Positions 57,105-64,000 of a stretch of 64,000 nucleotides of DNA are shown piece by piece. Below the pieces are notes generated by a model. That model searched no databases and was not told where the DNA came from. It worked only from the letters and a program-made list of their open reading frames with translations. Within the stretch, counting starts at the first letter, position 1. The number at the start of each line of letters is the position of its first letter. Source of the stretch: a virus; IMG/VR virus record IMGVR_UViG_3300022602_002721, positions 1 through 64,000 of that record, one strand, 5' to 3'. A program made the translations under genes and the position numbers.

Positions 57105-59432
57105 TTAAAGTTTACAGGCTACGCAGTCTTCTTCGTCTGCGTATATAGTTATAGGTTCTCCATTAAGGATAGGCAAACTTTGAGTCGATGTTACGCTGAC
57201 TTTAGATCCTACCTTATTAATAAGGCTGTAATAGATGGTTTTCAATCCCCATTTGTAAGCCAACATTAAGTTTTTGGCAATTAACGTTCCTGGGATTTTA
57301 CCACCATCAAAAAATGCTGGATTATAGAATGTATTAGTTGATAGACTTTGATCTATGTATGCGGCTAATACGGCCGCTGTTTTTAAATATGCCGCACAAT
57401 CTTGCTGTTCCCACATTAGTTGGTAACGATTTTTTAAACGGCGATATTCTGGTACAACCTGTACAAATGAACCTGCTTTAGATTCTTTGACACTGATCAG
57501 TTCCATTGGCATTTCAATACCGTTAGTACTGTTTAATACTACCGAACTAGATTCAACTGGAGCAACAGCCATTAGAGTAGCATTACGGATACCAAACTCT
57601 TTTAGTTTTGCTCTTAGTCCTTCCCAATCCATGCTAGGAGTAAAGTCAGTTAATTCATCTACACCTTTACTGCGGCGTTCCCAAGGAAACACTCCCTTAC
57701 CGTAGTAAGTGTATTGGCTACGCTGACATGGGCCTCTTTCTTGGGCAAGTTCAACACTTGCTTCAGTAAGGAAGTATGCTTGATGTTCCATCCAACGCTT
57801 GACTTCTGCTAGAGCATCTGCATCACCGTATTTTAAACTACGTTTAGCATGCCAGTAGGCCAAGTTGGTAATGCCAACACCTAACGGTTCAAAATCTGTA
57901 TTTGCCAGTTTGCTTTGAATACTTAAGAAATCTTGGTAGCCTAGTAAATTACTTAACGAGCGAACCAGTACACGACACGCTTTACGCATCTGTTGTGGGT
58001 TATTAAATGCTCCCCAATTAATTGAACCCAGCGTACATAGGGCAATACGTCCCTCTGGATCTTCTATACGCTGGAAAGGCCTCGTGGGCAATAGGATTTC
58101 TTGGCACAAATTACTTTGGTAGATAGGATCTACAGTAGTATCAAACGGCCCTTGGTTAATAACATTATCAATGTTTACTAGATAGATACGGCCAGTGTCA
58201 GTACGTTCTTTAAGGATACCGTTTTTGAATATCTCATCTGCTGATAGCACTTTCTTTTTAATGTTCTTATCTTGCTCATACTGTGTGTATAGTCTTTCAA
58301 ATTCTGCAGAGTCGCGATAGTACGCTTCGTATAAGTCTGGAACTTCGTGCGGATCAAATAGTGTGATGTTCTGATTGTTCTTATAACGATTCCAAAACAT
58401 CTTGTTAACAACTACTGAGTAATCCATTTGACGTACACGAGTTTCTTCAGTACCTTGATTGTTCTTTAGTACAATGAAGTCTTCAAACTGTGCATGCCAG
58501 ATAGGTAGTGTAACTGTGCATGACGCATTACGGATGCCACCTTGACTGCATGAACGTAAGTCAGCAAACCATTTTTTCAAGAATGGTAGTAAGCCTGTGT
58601 GTTTGATTTCGCCATTTCTAATTGGGGCGCCGAGTGGTCGTATACGGCCGATCTCTAATCCTATGCCAGCACGTTTGCTAGCATACTTGGCCATCATTTC
58701 TCCTGCGGCAAATATTGAGTCAAGAGTATCATCACTGGAAATGAGAACACAACTGGAAAACTGCTTTGTGGGAGTGCCAAGACCAGCGAGGACAGGTGTG
58801 GCAAGAGTGAAGTGCCCGTCACTTGCACATTCATAATATTCTTTAACATATTTTAATCTCTTATCTTTTGGTTCGCTATGGAAAGCGGTAGCGGCCGCAA
58901 CAGCATAACGTACTTGCGGAGTTTCATAAATCTGCCCAGTGGCACGATTCTGTACTAGATATTTTTCTGCCAACTGTGCGATAGCCGCATAAGTGTATTC
59001 TTCGTCTTTGGCATGATCAAGGAATAGATCAATGATGTCCCATTCTTCTTTGGTATACCAATCTAATAGTTCTGGAGTGTACATACCAACTTCAACATTT
59101 CGCTTGACTATGTCATACAATGCAGGAGGGGTATACTGTCCGTAGACACTCTTACGAAGCATAGACACTTTCTGTCGTCCAGCAACGTATTGATAGTTTG
59201 TGTGATTTATTTCTGGATTTTCTGTTTCATCGATCAAGTCTACCATCGCCTTTAATAGTAGTTCATCGATTGTTTCGGTGGTCATGCCATCGTGTAATTC
59301 AATTTGTGCTTTGATCTCAATCATCGACGGGCTAACCCCATCAATGCCTTTGCAGTCAAACGCTACTTGTCTCTGTATCTTGCTAATGTCTAGAGGAACT
59401 CTTTCCCCGTTACGCTTAACGACTGTAATCAT
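57105..59432 (-). CDS. nrdA: ribonucleotide reductase alpha subunit (NrdA)
   Basis: 775 residues. N-terminal ATP-cone (VVKRNGERVPLDISKIQRQV), KQFSSCVLISSDD, NLCQEILLP, IALCTLGSINWGA (active-site Cys/Asn/Glu), the Tyr pair in GLKTIYYSLI, and a C-terminal DCVACKL redox pair. Reduces nucleoside diphosphates to deoxy forms for phage DNA. SD AGGTG. Confidence 0.94.
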   Translation of the reverse strand: MITVVKRNGERVPLDISKIQRQVAFDCKGIDGVSPSMIEIKAQIELHDGMTTETIDELLLKAMVDLIDETENPEINHTNYQYVAGRQKVSMLRKSVYGQYTPPALYDIVKRNVEVGMYTPELLDWYTKEEWDIIDLFLDHAKDEEYTYAAIAQLAEKYLVQNRATGQIYETPQVRYAVAAATAFHSEPKDKRLKYVKEYYECASDGHFTLATPVLAGLGTPTKQFSSCVLISSDDTLDSIFAAGEMMAKYASKRAGIGLEIGRIRPLGAPIRNGEIKHTGLLPFLKKWFADLRSCSQGGIRNASCTVTLPIWHAQFEDFIVLKNNQGTEETRVRQMDYSVVVNKMFWNRYKNNQNITLFDPHEVPDLYEAYYRDSAEFERLYTQYEQDKNIKKKVLSADEIFKNGILKERTDTGRIYLVNIDNVINQGPFDTTVDPIYQSNLCQEILLPTRPFQRIEDPEGRIALCTLGSINWGAFNNPQQMRKACRVLVRSLSNLLGYQDFLSIQSKLANTDFEPLGVGITNLAYWHAKRSLKYGDADALAEVKRWMEHQAYFLTEASVELAQERGPCQRSQYTYYGKGVFPWERRSKGVDELTDFTPSMDWEGLRAKLKEFGIRNATLMAVAPVESSSVVLNSTNGIEMPMELISVKESKAGSFVQVVPEYRRLKNRYQLMWEQQDCAAYLKTAAVLAAYIDQSLSTNTFYNPAFFDGGKIPGTLIAKNLMLAYKWGLKTIYYSLINKVGSKVSVTSTQSLPILNGEPITIYADEEDCVACKL

Positions 59433-59474
59433 TGTTCACCTGTATTTTCTTTTTATTATTGCTGGAGTTGATAT

Positions 59475-59909
59475 TTACCTTGGACGCTTTAACTCGACTA
59501 GATTTTCAAGTCTGTATAAACTAGGTACAGAATCAACTACAGTTGGGCGGTAGTCGTCAAAATTTAACACCCAAGTATTATCAATATAGACTACATTGTA
59601 CAGTCTATTTTGTTTACTGTCTACTAGAGTTTTGATTTCGACTAGGCTATTTTTATATCGCTCAGTTAGCAAGAGTGTGTAGCCCATCATCACAGCCTTG
59701 GTAAAATCGTCATATTGGTTTTGGACTATGATTTCCCAAGGAGTTGGCCAGCTCGCTGGATAGAATGGGTCGACTGATTTATTAAATGGAACGAACGGAA
59801 CTTTAAACCAAAAGTCTACGCAGGTTTGTAAAGGTTCATTGCTTAGGTCAATAGCCTTACGCAATTCTGACCAGGCTGTTAACCGATCGTCAGTATCAAG
59901 ATCAAACAT
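59475..59909 (-). CDS. conserved phage protein, unknown
   Basis: 144 residues. Aromatic-rich (CVDFWFKVPFVPFNKS, DPFYPASWPTPWEIIV), resembling a conserved protein of T4-like marine phages. Sits between the tail fibre gene and nrdA. Function unknown. Confidence 0.6.
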   Translation of the reverse strand: MFDLDTDDRLTAWSELRKAIDLSNEPLQTCVDFWFKVPFVPFNKSVDPFYPASWPTPWEIIVQNQYDDFTKAVMMGYTLLLTERYKNSLVEIKTLVDSKQNRLYNVVYIDNTWVLNFDDYRPTVVDSVPSLYRLENLVELKRPR

Positions 59910-59912
59910 CTT

Positions 59913-61526
59913 TTATACTTGTCTTATTGTGTATGTAAAACTCAAATTACCTTGGGTAGATTCGTAATTGTTTGCAAGTATTTTAAATGCGTTTAGTCCT
60001 GTTAATACAGCCGTTGAGAAAACTACATTACCATCGTTTGGTCCGCTGTAGGTAAATGTATCTTTAATATTTGATGCTGTGCCAATTAGAGTTACTTCCA
60101 AGGTGCCCTTTCTAACTACACTTTCATATGGTTTAATCAATGTGTAGTCTAGTTCAATTATAATACTTGCTGCACCACCGGTATCAGCAAAAGTATAATT
60201 GTATATAGGATATGTTAACACACTATTAGTACCGTTGTAAACATCAACGGTTAAAGGTAAATTTGATGTTAGTGATAATGGACCGCTAACAGCAGGTTGG
60301 TAATAAGTTACTGTGTTTGCTACAGTTACAGCATTATCATAAGTGATACGTTCAAAGTAATCATTTTTACTGTAGCAACCTAATGCTTTAAAAGTAATAA
60401 CATCGTATACTTGGCTGGCTTCGCCTAGGATTCCATTTCCGCCGTAACCTACTAGTGTATAGTAATTGTTATTGCTGACAATGTTATTAAGCACGGCAGT
60501 AGTAGTACTCAATGAGCCTACTGACAATCCTTGCTGATTAATATTAACAAACGTATTTTCTGTAATCAATACATCGCGTGGACCGTAATTAGTAGAAGTA
60601 GTTACTGTATTAATAAACGACATGCCGCGGTTTAGTGTATCAAAAAGATTATTATGGATAGTTACATCAATGATATCGTAGTTGCTGACAATGGCTGTGT
60701 TTAGATTATAAAAACGGCAATCTTTAATTGTAATGTCTGATGATTTCAAAGCACCGATGCCGCGAATGTCAATAGCGTTTGCGGCAGTACTTGTGTTAGC
60801 TGAACTGATAAATTCTACATCATGGATAGAACTATGATTGACACAGTCCAAACGTAGCATAGTATCAGCACCTTGGGTAGGAGATTTGATAGTTAGTCCG
60901 CCTAATACGATATTAGACAATGTGTTGTTGTAAGCACCAACAAATGGAAATACATCTCTTACTAGATCTTTGCTGGCGATAAATGTTGTTTGGAACGCAG
61001 CCTGAGTTGAAGTGTTGCTAACGATTGTTTTATTTTTGCCGGCACCTCTAATAGTTGTATTAGGTGGCAAGTATAAGGTACCGTGGGTGATATATGTACC
61101 TTCAGAAAAATCTAATACCTTTGCGTTTCTTGAAGTCCAATCAATCGCTTGTTGGATTGAACCTGTATCATCTGTAACACCGTCACCTTTGGCGCCAAAA
61201 TCACGCACACTAACAACATCATCTAATTTTGCTTGTAGACTACGCTGTATAGGATTATTAGGGTCAATGTAATTTGTTTGTGGAGGACTTAGTTCGCTTT
61301 CGCCATATGTATAAATGGCTTTTGAAATTAGGAATAAGTTATCGTTTTCTGTAAGTATGCGTGTATTACCAACAGCAGGCGCACCTTCTGATACTGCTCC
61401 GTTACCAATGTATAATTCTTGTTGATCGATGCTCCAACCAAATTCTCCACTGGATAGTTGTGGGAAGGTTGTTTGTGCTGTTTGGCCCCTACGGACCTGC
61501 ATTTTACTGATTTGAATAACCGCCAT
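59913..61526 (-). CDS. tail fibre/spike with pectate-lyase-like beta-helix
   Basis: 537 residues. N-terminal virion-attachment part (RRGQTAQTTFPQLSSGEFGW), then VSVRDFGAKGDGVTDDTGSI, the entry to a right-handed beta-helix of the pectate-lyase-3 type, with repeated turns (IRGIGALKSSDITIKDCRFY). C-terminal beta-sandwich may bind receptor. Likely degrades or binds a host surface polysaccharide. Confidence 0.82.
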   Translation of the reverse strand: MAVIQISKMQVRRGQTAQTTFPQLSSGEFGWSIDQQELYIGNGAVSEGAPAVGNTRILTENDNLFLISKAIYTYGESELSPPQTNYIDPNNPIQRSLQAKLDDVVSVRDFGAKGDGVTDDTGSIQQAIDWTSRNAKVLDFSEGTYITHGTLYLPPNTTIRGAGKNKTIVSNTSTQAAFQTTFIASKDLVRDVFPFVGAYNNTLSNIVLGGLTIKSPTQGADTMLRLDCVNHSSIHDVEFISSANTSTAANAIDIRGIGALKSSDITIKDCRFYNLNTAIVSNYDIIDVTIHNNLFDTLNRGMSFINTVTTSTNYGPRDVLITENTFVNINQQGLSVGSLSTTTAVLNNIVSNNNYYTLVGYGGNGILGEASQVYDVITFKALGCYSKNDYFERITYDNAVTVANTVTYYQPAVSGPLSLTSNLPLTVDVYNGTNSVLTYPIYNYTFADTGGAASIIIELDYTLIKPYESVVRKGTLEVTLIGTASNIKDTFTYSGPNDGNVVFSTAVLTGLNAFKILANNYESTQGNLSFTYTIRQV

Positions 61527-61548
61527 GAAAATATCCTCGTTGTACGGA

Positions 61549-61556
61549 TATTTATC
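61549..61556 (-). promoter_or_regulatory. late-promoter-like motif of tail fibre gene
   Basis: GATAAATA with a short leader carrying GAGG before ATG 61526; an 8-bp inverted repeat AAATATCC / GGATATTT spans the leader. Confidence 0.5.
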
Positions 61557-61579
61557 TTAATAAAGCAGTTGTTCGATCT

Positions 61580-62290
61580 CTACATTTTTGTAGTATAGTA
61601 TTCTTCTACTTTAGATAGCCACATATCCTGATATTTGTTAAAATCAGCGGGCCAAAGATCAAATTGCTGATATACTAGATCCTTAGAACACATGAAAATA
61701 TGTCCTTCACGCATGTCTGTGCCATATACTTCATTATGTGCTAATATATAGGCAACTAACTGTAAGTAGTAATCTTCTACCCATTCTGCTTTCTTGGGCT
61801 TGTTTGTTTGCTTGTAGTCAGCGATACAGGGATTATCTTTATAAACAGCAACTAAGTCAGTAGTACCTGAATATAGTCCTGGAAAGTACAAGCTCTGCTC
61901 CATCGCCCATACTTCGTTGATATCCTTTATACCGTTAGCAATAATAACGTCAGCCATTTGATGTGCTTGATCGTGTACTAGATTACCGCCCGGTTGGCGT
62001 GGTAGTCCTGCTAAGAATCGTTCAAGATTACCGTGCATACTAGTGCCGCGATTAGCAGCTTCTGTGGTAATTTGCTGTGCTTTAGCGTGTCCAACACGAT
62101 CTCGCCATTCATTAATAGCTGTCATGTCTTTGGTAGCACTTAAGATTGTAGTAACGCTAGGTAGTGTTTCTCCATCTGGAGTTTGATAAACACGTTTACG
62201 AGTTACTGGATCATTTACTTGTTTACAGTTTTTATACTGGAAACGTTCTACGAATGGTGGCGGTTCTATTGTTATTGTTGTAGTATCCAT
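61580..62290 (-). CDS. PD-(D/E)XK exonuclease (Cas4/YqaJ-like)
   Basis: 236 residues. ANRGTSMHGNLERFL (motif with His), SGTTDLVAVYKDNPCIADYK (D...D-x-K) and YYLQLVAYILAHNE (QLxxY) are the RecB-family nuclease core. Likely processes phage DNA ends. Ends in TAG; readthrough would extend toward the tail fibre gene. Confidence 0.8.
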   Translation of the reverse strand: MDTTTITIEPPPFVERFQYKNCKQVNDPVTRKRVYQTPDGETLPSVTTILSATKDMTAINEWRDRVGHAKAQQITTEAANRGTSMHGNLERFLAGLPRQPGGNLVHDQAHQMADVIIANGIKDINEVWAMEQSLYFPGLYSGTTDLVAVYKDNPCIADYKQTNKPKKAEWVEDYYLQLVAYILAHNEVYGTDMREGHIFMCSKDLVYQQFDLWPADFNKYQDMWLSKVEEYYTTKM

Positions 62291-62318
62291 TCCACATTAT
62301 ACTACTAATTTAGATTTA

Positions 62319-62663
62319 TTACAAGCCTTTTGACACAACATTATGTGCCATTTGGTCTATGGATTTACCGCTACGGGGATTTGAGCCGACTGAAGGATCT
62401 TGTTCTGGAGTACCAACATCAGTTTTTAAAACAATGCCTTCTGGAGTAACGTCTTGGATAACATCGTCACCGATCTTATCTTTAATTTTAGTTACTATGT
62501 CTTGATTTACTTCACCGTATCCTTGTGAAGACAACATACCATTTAGTACTGTCCAGGATACTGTTGATGGTGCTTGCTTGGTGTTGGCGCGACCTTGTAA
62601 TACTTTTAAAATATTAGCAAGGTCGTCCTGAAATTGATTTCCTGCAACTTCAAATAATCTCAT
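62319..62663 (-). CDS. conserved phage protein, unknown
   Basis: 114 residues. [20 protein letters not shown] and SWTVLNGMLSSQGYGEVN; T4-like phages carry related proteins beginning MRLFE. Possibly regulates the adjacent structural gene. Function unknown. Confidence 0.6.
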   Translation of the reverse strand: MRLFEVAGNQFQDDLANILKVLQGRANTKQAPSTVSWTVLNGMLSSQGYGEVNQDIVTKIKDKIGDDVIQDVTPEGIVLKTDVGTPEQDPSVGSNPRSGKSIDQMAHNVVSKGL

Positions 62664-63973
62664 TATGAACCAAGAATAGCCATTAAGCGATTTCCACGCT
62701 CAATTGATTCACGCTTAATGCGTCCTGTTGTTTCTGGACCACCTGCGGCTGCATCGCTAGCGGCAAATTCATCTTCGCCACCGATGTTCATGTTGTCATC
62801 TTCTGCTGGAGCAGGTAATTCTAAATTACCATCTGACATGTTATCCATGCCTGGCTCTTGACCCATTGGCTCTTCAGCTGGAGCTTCGCCTGCTAGTACA
62901 GCAACAGCATTGTTGATTTCTTCACGTGCTGTAGTTAATGCAGATAGTGCGCCTTCCAATGCTGTGGCAACAGATGCTTTGAATGCTTCTGCTTCTTGCA
63001 TACCAAAGTTAGCACGGATGTTGTCTGCCAATTCAATCATTGACTTAGTTTGGTAGTTACCAACACGTTGCATCCATGATGTAAAGTCGTTAACCATATC
63101 AGCTGCGGCTGTAATGGATTTAGCTTTACCTTCTTCGTCTTCAGCGATGTAGTAAGCAATACCTTCAGAAATATATTTCTGATAAGCACGATGGATTAAT
63201 TCACTCTTGCTTTCTTTGATTTTCTTGCCGCCGTGTACTGGACATGCTTTCTTGCCCTTAGTATCGCAACAGCATTGGCTTTCTTTAACGCCAGCTTTTT
63301 TCTTGTCAGCAACTGCTTTCTTGAAAGTTTCTTTCTTGTTGCCATCTTTGTCAAAGTCTAAGAAATCTGGTTTGGCTTTCTTAGCTTCCATTGTTTTTTT
63401 GTTCATTGTGGTTTCCTCTGTACCTTCTTTAGCTTTTTTGCTTATTACATCGCGACGATGTTTTAGGTACTTGTCTGATTTATTGACCTTACCATCATTG
63501 TTTACATCATCATCTTCTTGGCCTACTGGATCTAGACCTTCTTTTGTGTTTTTCATTGCCTTGCTCAACTGTTTAGTACCCTTGTCAGCCTTGTTAAATT
63601 CTTTAGCAACGCTTTGTTTGATACCTACCTTCTTGGCAAACTTAGGATCATGAGCGGCAGCAGCCATTGTACGTGCTTGCTTTTGGCTTACACTCTTTTC
63701 AGCTAACATCTTGCTTTCGCCTAGCATTTCTTTGATCTTAGTATTCAACACACCCAACATGTATTTGTCTTTTTGATATGTTTCGTTAGTTAACAGATCA
63801 TTGAAGCTGGCTTGAGCTTCTGTACTATGTACTTTTGTACGTAATAGGTTACGATAGTTTTCTAAGTCTTCACGTGTGTACTTGTCAAAGTTAACTCTGA
63901 CATTGAATTTCTTGAACATGCTTTCATTAAGAGCATGTGCAGATAGTGGTGTATTTAGGTCTAGGGTTCTCAT
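62663..63973 (-). CDS. structural/scaffold-like protein with EF-hand-like loops
   Basis: 436 residues. Helical and Lys-rich with two calcium-loop-like segments ([33 protein letters not shown]), a Cys-rich patch ([18 protein letters not shown]), and an acidic C-terminus ([19 protein letters not shown]). Resembles large internal or core proteins of T4-like marine phages. Start ATG 63973, near the window edge. Confidence 0.6.
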   Translation of the reverse strand: MRTLDLNTPLSAHALNESMFKKFNVRVNFDKYTREDLENYRNLLRTKVHSTEAQASFNDLLTNETYQKDKYMLGVLNTKIKEMLGESKMLAEKSVSQKQARTMAAAAHDPKFAKKVGIKQSVAKEFNKADKGTKQLSKAMKNTKEGLDPVGQEDDDVNNDGKVNKSDKYLKHRRDVISKKAKEGTEETTMNKKTMEAKKAKPDFLDFDKDGNKKETFKKAVADKKKAGVKESQCCCDTKGKKACPVHGGKKIKESKSELIHRAYQKYISEGIAYYIAEDEEGKAKSITAAADMVNDFTSWMQRVGNYQTKSMIELADNIRANFGMQEAEAFKASVATALEGALSALTTAREEINNAVAVLAGEAPAEEPMGQEPGMDNMSDGNLELPAPAEDDNMNIGGEDEFAASDAAAGGPETTGRIKRESIERGNRLMAILGS

Positions 63974-64000
63974 AATTTTGTTTCCAAAAATGCTAATTCT

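Noticed and set aside
1-64000. Genome-wide reassignment of TAG to an amino acid
   Set aside because: Several genes (for example at 6331, 14445, 36061, 47686, 61580) end sensibly at TAG and few internal TAGs are seen, so only conditional readthrough is proposed.
1-64000. CRISPR arrays, insertion sequences, integrase or attachment sites
   Set aside because: No regularly spaced repeats, transposase or integrase motifs were seen in any region.

Overview
The window is a piece of a large tailed-phage genome of the T4 superfamily (myovirus type) that infects a Gram-negative, probably aquatic bacterium. The evidence is dense overlapping genes, phage NrdA/NrdB/ThyX/glutaredoxin, an Sm-like protein, a PAAR spike, a pectate-lyase-fold tail fibre, a tRNA array, and both host-type TTGACA-N17-TATAAT promoters and T4-type late TATAAATA motifs. 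The host is not identified. 5-aminolevulinate synthase, a circularly permuted tmRNA, plcP-agt and pqqA fit an alphaproteobacterium or another PQQ-using (for example methylotrophic) proteobacterium.

Layout. 1-1813 (minus): tRNA array with at least 11 recognisable tRNAs, one of them split in its anticodon loop around a homing endonuclease gene and tRNA-Phe. 1814-2692: regulatory region with tandem promoters, a zinc-ribbon gene, a 49-aa ORF and a terminator. 2693-12559: surface-sugar cluster (glycosyltransferases, RfbH-like dehydrase, aldolase, DHQ-synthase-like enzyme, SDR, TPP enzyme, epimerases). 12622-14445: small membrane proteins and a fatty-acid desaturase. 14432-21961 (minus): curli-type operon (csgF, csgG, two curlin-repeat proteins, FecR protein, CHASE2-adenylate cyclase), then a D,D-endopeptidase. 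21995-25317: possible nuclease, bilin reductase (pcyX) and heme oxygenase, clpS, hsp20. 25407-29112: tightly overlapping operon of small proteins, several sharing a C-terminal FE..DA..F.LRWS motif. 29193-30888 (plus): 5-aminolevulinate synthase and a YbaN-like protein. 30889-37816: exoribonuclease, small acidic and zinc proteins, ribosomal protein bS21, clpX, envelope proteins. 37952-39511: a small gene, a 23-codon pqqA, and ahpD/ahpC. 39658-42116: a gene with an in-frame amber codon beside an amber-decoding tRNA, and an AAA+ ATPase. 42194-46503: NAD salvage (nadV, nadM-nudix) and phospholipid remodelling (agt, plcP). 46555-50704: zinc-ribbon protein, groES, lipoproteins, TraR/DksA protein. 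50768-54440: outer-membrane protein, permuted tmRNA, PAAR-M15 spike, paralogous structural proteins, Sm-like protein. 54452-59432: thyX, glutaredoxin, nrdB, nrdA. 59475-63973: tail fibre, exonuclease, putative structural protein.

How the genes work together. Besides virion and nucleotide genes, the phage carries genes that could rewire host physiology: heme/bilin synthesis (ALAS, HemO, PcyX), a PQQ precursor peptide, NAD reconstitution, phospholipid-to-glycolipid exchange, fatty-acid desaturation, peroxide detoxification, protein quality control (ClpX, ClpS, Hsp20, GroES, tmRNA, bS21) and an amyloid-secretion operon coupled to a cAMP-type cyclase. About a dozen genes shorter than about 60 codons were read directly from the gaps between larger genes. 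TAA is the commonest stop; TAG ends only a minority of genes, which matters because an amber-reading tRNA is encoded.
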